Source: Chamaelirium japonicum
Taxonomy: Eukaryota > Streptophyta > Magnoliopsida > Liliales > Melanthiaceae
NCBI GenBank assembly: GCA_947650365.1
Contig: OX393551.1
Location: 95,628,948 to 95,692,947 of the forward strand
DNA length: 64,000 nt
Reading direction: 5' to 3'
The notes beneath the pieces were generated by a model. The model was not told the DNA's origin. It was given only the letters and a program-made list of their open reading frames with translations, and did no database searches. Position numbers and translations under genes: made by a program. Positions 1-13,518 of this stretch are shown here, in pieces (within the stretch, counting starts at the first letter, position 1; every line of letters starts with the position of its first letter).

Positions 1-235
1 CTGATAACGTATTGTGAGATGAGAAAAAAAGAGAGCCGTCAAACGTGCCCCACCCTAAAAGGGTCGTATATTCTTTATAGAGTAAGCTTACTTAAGGCCT
101 AAGCAATCTATGAAAAAGTGGTCGTATATTATTTATAGGTTAAGCTTACTTAGGGCCTAAGCAATATATAGAAAATCATAATCCATCGAAGAGATCAGAC
201 GGTGGATAGCCATCTTATCGAACGATCTCATAACA

Positions 236-905
236 GTTGTAATCTTTTTAATTTTTTTGAAAAAAAATATAAATTATTTTTAAATTAAAAATTTGGATTA
301 CCTCATCTTCCTTCTTTACTTCCTATTACTTAAATAATTAACTTATTATTTAAATAAGAAGTAAATAGTTATAGAATTATTTTTTAATTTTATTACTTAA
401 TTAAATAATTAATTTTTTATTAATTTTAATTAACATTTTATAATTTAATAAAATAATTATTTAATTGTATAATAATTTATTTTATTATTATTTTTTTAAA
501 TACAAAATTATTTAATAATTAAATTATTTATTTATTTGAGTAAATAATATATTTAATATATTTCTTCACTAATTAAGTTTTTAAATATTTCAATAAGTGA
601 CTTATTATTTAATTAATTAAAAAAAAATAATAATTTAAGAAATAACTAATAAAATAAATAAATAAATAAATAATATAATTAAATTAATATTTATTTATTT
701 AATAATTTAAATAATTAAATCAGTACATAATTTAATAATATAATAATAAGAAATAAATAAAATAAATAAATAACTTAAAAAATTAATTATTTTACTGAAA
801 ACTTAATTATTAAATTATTTAAATTATTTAATAATTAAATAAATGATTAATTTAATTAAAAAAATTATAATAATATTAATATGATAATCATAATAACGTT
901 GAGAT
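236..905. repeat. AT-rich spacer of the host repeat
   Basis: About 670 bases made almost only of A and T (runs such as AATTAAATAATTAATT). The spacer begins after the boundary CGATCTCATAACAGTTGTAA and ends before ATAACGTTGAGATGATA. The same two boundaries enclose AT-rich spacers at 11700-12065, 28075-28945 and 45980-46450, so this is a defined component of the repeat family and not random AT-rich sequence. No gene or hairpin-forming RNA is apparent. Confidence 0.7.
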
Positions 906-3900
906 GATATTATTGAGCAGTGGAGTTTTGGGATTTAGATTCCTTCTTACTTCACATCTATACCCGTGGCCAATGGATTTTAGCAGGACTACTTCTCTCT
1001 TCTCTTTTATTTTTTACTTCATTCTCTTCTCTCTTATTCTCTCTCTTCTATGGAGTTTTGGAATTTAGATTCCTTTTTACTTCACACCTATACCCATGGC
1101 AAATGGACTGGAGCAGGACTTCTTATCTTTTCTCTTTTTATTTATCTCTCCGTTCTCTTCTCTCTTCTTCTCTCTCTTCTGTCTTCGTTTTTCTCTCCGT
1201 TTTCTTGCAACTGGTCGGCTTAGCTCAATATATTCGTACTGATAACATATTATGCGATGGGAAAAAGAGAGAGGTGTCATATGTACCGCACCCTAAAGGG
1301 GTCGTATATTATTTATAGGGTAAGTTCACTTAAAGCCTAAGCAATCTATAGGAAACCCGAATCTATGGGAAAAGAGAGAAGAGAATGGAGAGATATTATT
1401 ATATTATTAAGAAGTAGAGTTTTGGAATTTAGATTTCTTCTTACTCTATACCTATACTCGTGTCGAATGGACTGGAGCATGACTTCTTCTCTCTTCTCTC
1501 TTCGTTTATCTCTCTGTTCTCTTATCTTACCTTCTCTCTCTTCTGTCTTCATTTCTCTCTTTATTTTTTTATGACTGGTCTGCTGGGCTTGACATGTTCG
1601 TGCTGATAATGTGTTATGAGATAGGAGATTGCTTATTTATTTTATTTATTTTAATTAATATTTCTTTAAATATTATAAAGTATATTGTTTCTTTAAATAT
1701 TCAAATAGTATCATCTTAATGTTATTATTTAAATATTTAATTATAAAACATTACATAATTAGTAAATAATTTATATAAATTTATAAGCATAAAAAATATT
1801 TTATATCTCTTCTTCTCTCTTCATTTATCTCTCCTTTCTCTTCTCTCTTCTTTCATCTCTTCTGTCTTCGTTTCTCGTACCGTTTTCTTATGAATGGTCG
1901 GTTGGGCTCGATATGTTTGTGCTGATAACGTGTTGTGAGAAGAGAGAAGAGAATGAAGAGATAAATGAAGAGAAAAGAGAGAAGTCTTACTCTAGTCCAT
2001 TCGCCAAGGGTATAGGTGTGAAGTAAGAATGAATCTAAAATCCAAAACTCCACTTCTTAATAATATAATTAAATCTCTCCGTTCTCTTCTCTCTTTTCCT
2101 ATGGATTAGGGTTTCCCATAGATTGCTTAGGCCCTAAGTAAGCATACCCTATAAATAATATACGACCCCTTTAGGGTGGGGCATATTTGACGGCTCTCTT
2201 TTTCTCCCATCTCATAATGCGTTATCCGTACGAACATGTCGAGCCCAGCCGACTAGTCGTAACAAAACGGAGAGGGAAACGAAAAGAAGGAATCTAAATT
2301 CTAAAACTCCATTTCTCAATAGTATCATCTCAATGTTATTATGATTATCATAGTAAATTCCAAAACTCTCTTTATTTTAATTAAATAATTAATTTAATTA
2401 AAAAAATATTAGTAACATTATCAGCATGAAAAGTGAAGAAGTCCTGCTCCAGTCCATTAGCCACGGGTATAAGTATGAAGTAAGAAGGAATCTAAATTAT
2501 AAAACTCTACTTCTGAATATTTATATGACACCTTTAGGGTGGGGCACATTTGATAGATCTCCCTTTCTTATACCTCACAATATATTATCAGCAGGAACAT
2601 ATCGAGCCCAGCCTACCAGTCACAAGAAAACGGAGAGAGAAACGAAGACAGAAGAGAGAAAAAAGGAAAGAAGAGAAAATGGAGAGAAAAACGAAGAGAG
2701 AAGAGAGAGAGAAAAATAGAGAAGAGAACGAAAAGATAAACGAAGAAAGAAGAAGTTCTGCTCTAAGCCATTGGCCATGGGTATAGGTGTGAAGTAAGAA
2801 GGAATATAAATTCCAAAACTTAACTTCTCAATATTTATATAACCCCTTTAGGGTTGGGCACATTTGATGGCTCATTTTTTCTTCTATATCACAATACGTT
2901 ATCAGCATGAACATATATAGCCCAGCCGACCAATCACAAGAAAACGGAGAGAGAAACAAAGACAGAAGAGAGAGAACAAAAAATAAGAGAATTGAGAGAT
3001 AAATAAAGACAGAAAAGAGAAGAAGTCTTGCTCCAGTCCATTAACCACGGGTCTAGGTGTGAAGTAAGAAGTAATCTAAATTTCAAAACTCCACTTCTCA
3101 ATAATATAATTTAAAATCACCATTTTCTTTACTTTTTTCCCATAGATTAAGGATTCTCATAGATTGTTTAGGCCCTAAGTATGCTTACCCTATAAATAAT
3201 AAATAATTTATGACCCCTTTAGGATGGGGCACGTTTGACTACTCTCTCTTTCTCTTATCTCCCAATACATTATCAGCACGAATATTTCGAGCCCAACTAA
3301 CCAGTCGTAGAAAATGAAGAGATAAATAAAGACAGAAGTGAAGTTTTGGAATTTAGATTCCTTCTTACTTCACACCTATACCCATAGCCAATGGATTGGA
3401 GTAGGACTTCTTCTCTCTTCTCTCTTTATTTTTTTTTCCGTTCTCTTCTCTTTTTTTCTCTTTCTTCTATGGAGTTTTTGAATTTTGATTCCTTCTTACT
3501 TCACACCAATACCCGTGGCCAATGGACTTGAGTAGGACTTCTTCTTTCTTCTCTCTTCTTTTATCTCTCTGTCATCTTCTCTCTTTTTTCTCTGATGTCT
3601 TCGTTTCTCTCTGTTTTCTTGTGATTGGTCGACTGGGCATGGCATGTTCCTGTTGATAACGTGTTATGAGATAGGCGAAAGAGAGAGTCGTCATACATGC
3701 CACACCCTAAAGGGGTCGTATAAATATTAAGAAGTGGAGTTTTGGAATTTAGAGTCCTTTTTACTTCATACCTATACCCGTGGCGAGTGGACAGGAGCAG
3801 GACTTCTTATCTCTTCTCTCTTCGTTTATCTCTCCGTTCTTTTCTCTCTTTTTCTCTCTCTTATGTCTTTATTTCTCTCTCTATTTTCTTCTAACTAGTC

Positions 3901-6900
3901 GATTGGGCTTGATATGTTCGTGCTGATAACGTGTTGTAAGAAGAAAGAAGAGAACCTAAATAAAATAATATAAATCTCTATAGTTTTAATAATTAAATAG
4001 AAGTCTATCCTTATCTTCTCTCTCTTTTATGGAGTTTTGAAATTTAGATTCCTTATTACTTCATACTTATACCCGTGGCCAATGGACTGTTCTCTTCTCT
4101 CTTATTCTCTCTCTTCTGTCTTTGTTTCTCTCTTAATTAAATAATTATATTATTTAATTAAATTATTTAGGTGGAAGAGAGACAAGAACGGAGAGATAAA
4201 CGAAGAGAGAAGGGGAGAAGAAGTCCTGCTCCAATCCATTGGCCATGGGTATAGGTGTGAAGTAAGAAGGAATCTAAATTCCAAAACTTCACAGACGAGA
4301 GAGAAGAAGAGAGAAGAATAGAGAAGAGAACGTAGAGATAAACGAAAAGAGAAGAGAGAAGAAGTCCTGCTGTTTATCTCTCCTTTCGCTTCTCTCTTCT
4401 TCTCTCTCTTATGTCTTTGTTTCTCTCTCAATTAAATAATTATATTATTTAATTAAGTTATTTAGGTAAAAGAGAGAAGAGAACGGAGAGATAAACGAAG
4501 AGAAAAGGGGATAAGAAGTCCTGCTCTAGTCTTTAGCCATGGGTATAGGTATGAAGTAAGAAGGAATCTAAATTCCAAAACTCCAAAAAAGAGAGAGAAG
4601 AGAAAGGAGAAGAAGATAGAATAGAAGTAAAAGATAAACAAAGAGAGAAGAAGTCCTGCTCCAGTCCATTGGCCACATGTTTAGGTATGATGTAATAAGA
4701 AATATAAATTCCAAAACTCCACAGAAGAGAGAGAAGATGAGGACAGACTTCTATTTAATTATTAAAACTAGAGATATTTAAATATTTTATTTAGGTTCTC
4801 TTCTTTCTTCGCATAATATGTTATCAGCATGAACATGTCGAGCCCAACCGACAAGTCATAAGAAAAAGAAGAAAGTAACGAAGACAAAAAAGAAGGAAAA
4901 AGAGAGAAAAGAACTCTACTTTTTAATAAGGAATCTAAATTCCAAAACTCTACTTCTTAATATTTATACGAGCCCTTTAGGGAGGGGCACGTATAACGGC
5001 CCTCTCTTTCTCCCATGTCACAACACGTTATAAGCACAAACATGTCGAGCCCAGCCGACTAGTTATAAGAAAATAGAGAGATAAACAAAGACAGAAGAGA
5101 AAGAAGAAGAGAGAAGAAAACGGAGAGATAAATGAAGAGAGAAGAGAGAAATAGTCCTACTCCAGTCCATTGGCCACGGGTTTAGGTATGAACTAAGAAG
5201 GAATCTAAATTCCAAAACTCTACTTCTGTCTTCGTTTCTCTCTCTATTTTCTTACGACTGGTCGGCTGGGCTCGACATATTTGTGCTGATAACGTGTTGT
5301 GAGATGGGAGAAAAGAAGAGCCGTCAAACGTACCCCACCCTAAAAGGATCATATATTATTTATTGATTATAGGGTAAGCATACTTAGGGCCTAAGCAATC
5401 TATGGGAAACCCTAATCTATGAGAGAAGAGAGAATAGAATGGAGAGAATTAATTATATTATTGAGAAGTAGAGTTTGAAAATTTAGATTTCTTCATACTT
5501 CACACCGATACTTGTGGCCAATAGACTAGAGCAAGACTTCTTCGCTCTTCTCCTTTTATTTATCTATCTATTCTCTTTTCTCTTTTTCTCTCTCTTCTGT
5601 CTTCGTTTCTTTCTTCGTTTTCTTGTGACAGGTCGGCTGGGCTTGACATGTTCGTACTGATAACGTGTTGTGAGATAGGAGAATAAAAGAGCCATCAAAT
5701 ATGCCCCACCCTGAAGGGGTCGTATAAATATTGAGAAGTTAAGATTTGGAATTTAGATTCCTTCTTATTTCACACCTGTACCCGTGGCTAAAGGACTGGA
5801 ATAGGACTTCTTCTCTCTTCTCTCTTCGTTTATCTCTTCGTTCTCTTCTATCTTCTTCTCTCTCTTCTATCTTTGTTTCTCTCTTCGTTTTATTTTCTCT
5901 CTTCTTCTCCTTTTTCTATCTTTATTTCTCTTTCCATTTTCTTATGACTGGTAGGTTGGGCTCGACATGTGTTGTGAGATGGAAGAAAGAGAGAGCCGTT
6001 AGACGTGCCCTACCCTAAAGGGGTCGTATAAATATTGAGAAGTGGATTTTTGGAATTTAGATTCCTTCTTACTTTATATCTATACCCGTGGCTAAGAGCA
6101 GGACTTCTTCTCTTTTCGTACTGATAATGTTACTATATTTTTTTTAATTAAATTAATCATTTAATTAAAATAAAAAGAGTTTTGGAACTTACTGTGATAA
6201 TCATAATAACATTGTGATGATACTATTAAGTAGTAGAGTTTTAGAATTTAGACTTCTTCTTACTTCACACCTATACCCATGACAAATGGACTTAAGCAGG
6301 ACTTATTCTCTCTTCTCTCTTTGTTTATCTCTTCGTTCTTTTCTCTCTCTTCTTTCTTTGTTTATCTCTCCGTTTTCTTGTGACTGCTTGATTGGGCTCG
6401 ATATATTCGTGCTGATAACGTATTGTGAGATAGGAGAAAGAGAGTGTCATTAAATATGCCCTACCCTAAAGGGGTCTTATATTATTTATAGGGTAATCTT
6501 ACCTAGGGCCTAAGCAATCTATAGGAAACCTAAATCCATAAGAGAAAAGGGAAGAGAACTAAGAAAGAAGAGAGAGAAGAGTCCTGCTCCAGTCCATTGG
6601 CCACGGGTATAGATGTGAAGTAAGAAGGAATCTAAATTCTAAAACTTAACTTCTCAATATTTATACGACCCCGTTAGGGTGGGGAACATTCGATGCCTTT
6701 CTCTTTCTCCCATCTCACAACACGTTATCAGTACAAACATGTTAAGCCCAACCGACCAGTCGTAAGAAAATGGAGAGAGAAACAAAGACATAAGTGGAGT
6801 TTTAGAATTTAGATTCCTTCTTACTTCACACCTATACTCGTGGCCAATGGACTGAAGCAGGACTTCTTCTATCTTCTGTCTTCATTTATCTCTCCATTCT

Positions 6901-9394
6901 CTTCTCTCTTCTTTTCTCTTTTCTATGGAATTTTGGAATTTAGATTCCTTCTTACTTCACACCTATACCCGTGGCCAATAGACTGGAGTAGGACTTCTTC
7001 TCTCTTCTATCTTTGTTTATCTCTTCGTTCTCCTCTCAATTCTGTCTTCATTAATAATATTAAATATAAGTCTATTCTATTTAATTATTTAAATATCATA
7101 AATAATTAGTTAATATACATCGAGATATTTAATTTGGTTTTTAAATTATTTAAGTCCTACTCCTGTCCAGTTTTATTAATTTAAATAACTATTTAATATA
7201 TTTAGACATGGAGATGATACTATTTTTAAATTATTTTAGGTTTCCCATGGATTGTTTAGGCCCTAAGTAAGCTTATCCTATAAATAATATATGACCCCTT
7301 TAGGGTGGGGCACGTCTGACGGCTCTCTCTTTCTACCATCTTTTAACACGTTATCAGCACGAACATGTCGAGCCCAATCGACTAGCCGCAAAAAAACAGA
7401 GAGATAAATAAAGACAGAGAAGAGAGAATAAGAGAGAAGAGAACAAAGAGATAAATGAAGAGAGAAGTGAGAAGAAGTCCTGATCCAGTCTATTGGCTAC
7501 TGGTATAGGTGTGAAGTAAGAAGGAATCTAAATTCCAAAACTCCACTTCTGTCTTTGTTTTTCTATCCATTTTCTTAATTATAACTGGTTGGCTGGGCTC
7601 GACATGGTCATGCTGATAACGTGTTGTGAGATAGGAGAAAGAGAGAGCCATCAAACATACCCTATCCTAAAGGGGTTATATATTATTTATAGGGTAAACT
7701 TACTTAGGGCCTAAGCAATCTATGAGAAACCCTAATCCATAGGAGAAGAGAGAAAAGAACAGAGAGATTTAATTATATTATTAAGCAGTGGAGTTTTAGA
7801 ATTTAGATTCCTTTTTACTTCACACCAATACCCGTGGTGAGTGGATCAGCAGGACTCCTTCTCTTTTCTCTTTTCGTTTATCTCTCGATTCTCTTCTCTC
7901 TTCTTTTCTCTTCTCACAACATGTTATAAGCATGAACATGTCGAGCCCAACCGACCAGTCACAAGAAAATAGAGAAAGAAATGAACAATGAAGAGAGAGT
8001 AGAAAAAAGGAGAGAACAAAAAGATAAATGAAGAGAGAAGAGATAAGAAGTCCTACTCCAGTCCATTAGCCACGGGTAGAGATGTGAAGTAAGAACGATT
8101 CTAAATTCCAAAACTCCACTTCTCAATATTTGTATGACCCCATTAGGGTAGGGCATATTTGACGGCTCTCTCTTTCTTCCATCACATAACACATTATCAA
8201 CATGACCATATCGAGCCCATCCGACCAGTCATAAGAAAACGGAGAGAGAAACGAAGACAGAAGTGGAGTTTTAGAATTTAGATTCCTTCAGCACGATATA
8301 AAGTAAGAAAGAATCTAAATTACAAAACTCTACTTTATAATATTTATATGACCCCTTTAGTGAGGGGCATATTTGATATCTCTTTATTTCTCCCATCTCA
8401 CAATACGTTATCAGCACGAACATGTCTATCCTAACTGACCAATCACAAGAAAGCAGAGAGAGAAATAAAGATAGAAGAGAGAGAAGAAGAGAGAAGAGAA
8501 TGGAGAGATAAACAAAAAGAGAAGAGAGAAGAAGTCCTGCTCCAGTTCATTGGCCACGGGTATAGGTGTGAAGTAAGAAGGAATCTAAATTCCAAAACTT
8601 TACTTCTTAATATTTATACGACCCCTTTAGGGTGGGGCACTTTTGACAGCTCTCTTTCTCCCATCTCACAACACGTTATTAGTACGAACATGTCAAGCCC
8701 ACCTGACCAGTCACAAGAAAACAGAGAGAGAAACGAAGACAGAAGAGAGAGAGGAAGAGAGAAGAGAACGGAGAGATAAACGAACAGATAAAAGAGAAGA
8801 AGTCCTGCTCTAGTCCATTAGCCACGAGTATAGGTATGAAGTAAGAAGGAATCTACATTCCAAACCTCCACTTCTCAATAGTATCATCTCAACGTTATTA
8901 CGATTATCATAGTAAATTCCAAACCTTTTTTTATTTTAAATGATTAATTGAATTAAAAAAGTTATAGTAACATTACTATGATAATCATAATAACGTTGAG
9001 ATGATATAGTTGAGAAGTAGAGTTTTGGAATTTAGATTCCTTCTTACTTCACAACTATACCCGTGGTGATAATTAATTAAGTATAGTTAAATATTTATAA
9101 GGTAAGCTTACTTAGAGACTAAGCAATCTATGGGAAACCCTAATCCATAGGAGAGATCCAATGATGGATAGCCATCCGATCGAATGATCTTATATCAGTT
9201 GTAATGTTTTATAATTAAATATTTAAATAATAACATTGAGATAGTACTATTTAAATATTTAAAGACATTATATACTTTATAATATTTAAAGAAATATTAA
9301 TTGAAATAAATAAAAAAAATAAGCAATCTCCTATCTCACAATACGTTATTAGCACGAACATATCGAGCCCAATCGACCAGTCATAAGAAAACTG

Positions 9395-9665
9395 AGAGAG
9401 AAACCAAGACAGAAGAGAGAGAAGAAGAAAGAAGAGAATGGAGAGATAAACGAAGAGAGAAAAAGTTCTACTCCAGTCCATTGGCCATGGGTATAGGTAT
9501 GAAGTAAGATGGAATCTAAATTCCAAAACTCCACAGAAGAAGAGAGAAGATAACAGAGAGATAAATAAACATAGAAGAGAGAAGAAGTCATGCTCCAGTC
9601 CGTTGCCACAGGTATATATGCAAAGTAAGAACGAATCTAAATTCCAAAACTCCACTTCTCAATAA
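9395..9665. repeat. Example of tandem subrepeat within the host module
   Basis: Two direct copies of a unit of about 120-140 bp follow each other. Each runs from GAAGAGAGAAGA-type purine sequence through AGTCC...CCATTGGCC/CCGTTGCCA to AATCTAAATTCCAAAACTCC. The junction AACTCCACAGAAGA, where the module end meets the start of the purine tract, recurs at several other places (for example near 4730, 50945 and 60795). It shows one way the family expands. Confidence 0.65.
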
Positions 9666-11699
9666 TATAATTTAATCTATTCATTCTCTTCTGTCTTCGT
9701 TCTTTTCTCTCTTCTGCCGTGGATTAGGGTTTCCCATAGATTGCTTAGGCCCTAAGTAAGTTTACCCTATAAAAAATAAATGACCCCTTTAGGGTGAGGA
9801 AATTTTGACGACTCTTTTTTTCTCCTATCTCACAATACGTTATCAACACGAATATATCGAGCCCAGCCAACCAGTCATAAGAAAATGGAGAGAGAAACAA
9901 AGATAGAAGAGAGAAGAGAACAGAGAGGTAAACGAAGAGAGAAGAAAGAAGAAGTCCTACTCCAGTCCATTGGCTATGGGTATTGGTGTGAAGTAAGAAA
10001 GAATCTAAATTCCAAAACTCTACTTCTCAATAATATAATTAAATCTCTTCGTTCTCTTCTCTCTTCTCTCATATATTTGGGTTTTTTATAGATTGCTTAG
10101 GTCCTAAGTAAGCTTACCCTATAAATAATATACGACCCCTTTAGGTTGGGGCATATTTCATGGCTCTCTCTTTCTTCTATCTCACAATTTATCCTATAAA
10201 TAATATATGACCCCTTTAGGGTGGGGCTTGTTTGTCGGCTCTCTCTTTCTTCCATCTCATAACATGTTATCAGTACAAACATGTCAAGCCAAGTTGACCA
10301 GTCGTAAGAAAATAGAGAGAGAAACGAAGACAGAAGTGGAGTTTTGGAATTTAGATTCCCTCTTACTTCACAACTATACCCGTGGCCAATCGACTAGAGC
10401 ATGACTTCTTCTCTCTTCTCTCTTTATTTATCTCTCCGTTCTCTTCTCTCTTGTTCTCTCTCTTCTGTAGAGTTTTGGAATTTAGATTCTATCTTACTTC
10501 ATACCTATACTCATGGCCAATGGACTAGAGCAGGACTTCTTGTCTCATATCTCTTTGTTTATTTTTCTGTTCTCTTCTCTCTTCTTCTCTCTTATCTGTC
10601 TTTGTTTCTCTCTCTATTTGCTTGTGACTGATTGGCTAGGCTTGACATGTTCATATTGATAATGTATTATAAGATGAGAGAAAGAAAGAGCCATCAAACA
10701 TGCCCCGCCCTAAAGGGATCGTATAAATATTAAGTAGTAGAGTTTTGGAATTTGGATTCCTTCTTATTTCATACCTAAACCCGTGGCCAATGGACTGGAA
10801 CAGGACTTCTTTCCTCTTCTTACTTCGTTTATCCCTCTGTTCTCTTTTCTCTTCTTTTTTCTCTTTTGTCTTCGTTTCTTTCTCCATTTTCTTATGACTA
10901 ATTGGCTGGGCTCGACATGTTCATGAAGATAACGTGTTGTGAGATGGGAGAAATAAAGAGCCATCAAATGTGCCCCACCCTAAAGGGGAACTATTAATAT
11001 TAAGAAGTGAAATCTTGGAATTTAGATTCCTTTTTACTTCATACCTATACCCATTGCCAATAGACTGGAGCAAGACTTCTTCTCTCTTCGTTTATCTCTT
11101 TGTTCTTTTCTCTCTTCTTCTCTATTTTCTGTCTTTGTTTTTCTTTCCGTTTTCTTATGACTGGTCGGTTGGGCTCGACATGTTCGTGCTGATAATGTGT
11201 TGTGAGATGGGAGAAAGAGAGAGCCGTCAAACGTACCCCACCCTAATGGTGTCATATATTATTTATAGGAAAAGCTTACTTAGGGTCTAAGCAATCTATT
11301 GGAAATCCTAATCTATGGGAGAGATCCGACGGTGGACAGCCATCCGATCGAACGACTGGTCAGCCCTAATTAGTTATTAATTAATTAATTAGTTATTTTA
11401 ATTCACACCTATATCCATAGCCAATGGACTAGAGAAGGACTTCTTCTCTCTTCTCTCTTCGTTTATCTCTCCGTTCTCTTCTCTCTTCTTCTCTCTCTTT
11501 TGCCTTCGTTTCTTTCTTCGTTTTCTTACGACTGGTCGGCTGGGATCGATATATTCGTGCTGATAACGTGTTGTGAAATAGGAGAAAGAGGGAGCCGTCA
11601 AACATGCACAACCCTAAAGGAGTCGTATATTATTTATAGGGTAAGCTTACTTAGTGCCTAAGCAAACTAAGGGAAATACTAATCCATGGGAGAGATCCG

Positions 11700-12065
11700 A
11701 TAGTGGACAGCTATTCGATCGAACGATCTCATAACAGTTGTAATGATTTATAATTAAATATTTTTTAAATATTAATTAAATATTTTTTTGAATTCTTTAA
11801 ATATTTTAAATCATTATTTCTTTATTTAATAATTTAAATAATTAAATAGTTATCAAATTTATTTATTAAATATATTAATAATAATAAATAAATAAAATAA
11901 TAAATTTAATTAAATAACTCGATAATTAAATATTTAAATTAATTAATTATTTTAGTAAAAAATTAATTATTAAATTATTTAAATAATTTAATAATTAAAT
12001 AAATAAATAATTTAATTAAAAAAACTATAGTAATATTACTTTGATAATCATAATAACATTGAGAC
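11700..12065. repeat. AT-rich spacer, shortened copy
   Basis: Same left boundary (GATCTCATAACAGTTGTAAT) and right boundary (GATAATCATAATAACATTGAG) as the 236-905 spacer, but only about 365 bases long. It is therefore an internally deleted copy of the same component. It contains the palindrome AGTAATATTACT near 12030. Confidence 0.65.
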
Positions 12066-12655
12066 GATACTATTGAGAAGTGGAGTTTTAGGGCATGTTT
12101 AACGGCACTCTCTTTCTCCTATAACACAACACGTTATCAGCACGAACATATCGTGCCCAGCCGACCAGTCACAAGAAAAAGGTGAGAGAAACAAAGACAA
12201 AAGAGAGAGAAGAAGAGAGAAAAGAACAGCGAGATAAATAAATAGATAAGAGAGAAAAATTTATGCTCCGGTCCATTAGCCACGGGTATAGGTGTGAAGT
12301 AAGAAGGAATCTAAATTTCAAACTCCACTTTTCAATAATACAATTAAATCTCTTTATTCACTTATCTCTTCTTCCATTGATTAGGGTTTCCCATAGATTT
12401 CTTAGGCCCTAAGTAAGCTTACCCTATAAATAATATACGACCCCTTTAGGGTAGGGCATGTTTAATGGCTCTCCCTTTCTCTCAACTCATACAACACGTT
12501 ATCAGGACAAACATGTCGAGCCTAGCCGACTAGTCGAAAGAAAACTGAGAGAGAAACGAAGATAGAAGAGTGGGAAGAGAACAGAGAGATAAACGAAGAG
12601 ATAAGAGAGAAGAAGCCCTGCTCTAGTCCATTGACCATGGGTATAAGTAGAAAGT

Positions 12656-13135
12656 CACAACAAAAAAAACAGTTATTACCGACGAAAAATATCCGTCGGT
12701 AATATTACATTTCTGTCGGTAATATTTTATAGCGACGGAAGCAATTTCCGTCGCTGGCTGTCGGGAAAGAAGTTGTCGGGAAAACAATACGACGGACCAA
12801 ATATTACCGTCGATAATAATAATTAATACCGACGGTAATATTAAAGCCGTCGGTAATATTTAAAAAATTAAAAATTAATATAATATATTATTACCGACGA
12901 TATATAAAAGACCGTCGGTAATATATAAGTCTTTTACCGACGGTTACAGTATATACCGTCGGTAATAAATATATTATTACCGACAGCTATATATTTACCG
13001 TCGGTAATAAAATATATATTACCGACGACAATTACATTCCGTCGGCAAATTATTAATAAATTAAAAAAAATAAAAATGTTATTACCGACGGAATAATTAG
13101 TTTCCGTCGGTAATAAGTATGTTTTTTTTTTAATA
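12656..13135. repeat. CACTA left (3') subterminal repeat cluster
   Basis: About 20 copies of ACCGACGG or its complement CCGTCGGT, with slight variants, are packed in this stretch, often as face-to-face pairs about 10-30 bases apart. In En/Spm elements such subterminal motifs are binding sites for the TNPA protein, which brings the ends together. That role is inferred from the family. The same motif recurs at the other end (27425-27660). Confidence 0.85.
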
Positions 13136-13189
13136 AATTTACCTAAATAATATTATTTAATTCCTGTGATTTACAACAATACCATAATA

Positions 13190-13310
13190 TATTACCACAA
13201 TTTATCAAATATTACCATAATTTATAAAATATTACCGCAAATTATCAAATATTACCTAAATTGACAAAATATTACAGCAAATTATCAAATATTACCACAA
13301 TAACCGACAA
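13190..13310. repeat. 20-bp AT-rich minisatellite
   Basis: About five imperfect copies of a unit close to TCAAATATTACCACAATTTA, period about 20 bases. It lies between the subterminal motifs and a GC-richer segment. No coding potential. Confidence 0.6.
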
Positions 13311-13384
13311 TTATAACAATTAATACCCGACAAGAACAAAAAATAGCCACATATTACAAAATAATATTTACACAATCCAAAACT

Positions 13385-13473
13385 GAGAGATGATACATGC
13401 CCTATCTCAACCAGCCCACGCGGCCCGCCACCAACGCTGGTGCTCTCATCGATCCCCTGACGCCGCCCTGCTC
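13385..13473 (-). CDS. Possible terminal exon of the TNPA-like gene
   Basis: This GC-rich island in AT-rich DNA is preceded on the minus strand by a good splice acceptor (TTTTAATTGCAG, exon starting at 13473). It can pair with a donor at 20491/20490 (GATCAG|GTACTTAC), which would define a 7.0-kb intron holding the entire satellite array. The upstream exon already has an in-frame TGA at 20497-20495, just before that donor, so this segment may be 3' untranslated, or coding in the original gene. Assignment rests only on splice signals, base composition and position. Confidence 0.35.
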
Positions 13474-13518
13474 CTGCAATTAAAATGTATTTGTTAAAAA
13501 AATGGTTTATATCTATAA

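Larger units (their letters stand above)
1..12655. repeat. Host repeat field, left block (short module family in both orientations)
   Basis: This block holds no gene. It is built from a recurring module, present in both orientations. Read in one direction, the module has a segment with CTATAAATAATA, then ACGACCCCTTTAGGG, then a conserved core CGTTATCAGCACGA followed by GAGCCCAGCCGACCAGTC. After that come a long GA-rich polypurine tract, a segment with CCATTGGCCACGGGTATAGG, and an end GGAATCTAAATTCCAAAACT. I count roughly 30 core copies here, about 17 forward (for example near 2220, 2890, 4810, 7350, 8670, 9350, 12130) and about 15 reverse (for example near 1210, 1900, 3630, 5260, 7590, 10900, 11540). 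Copies diverge by 10-20% by eye. Open frames in this block are hydrophobic Phe/Leu/Ser strings from the pyrimidine-rich strand and are not genes. The first bases of the window lie inside a reverse copy. Confidence 0.85.

Noticed and set aside
920-1318. Hydrophobic Phe/Leu/Ser-rich frames in the host field, and their Glu/Arg/Lys-rich complements, here and at many other places
   Set aside because: They are translations of the polypyrimidine/polypurine module, differ between copies, and have no family similarity.
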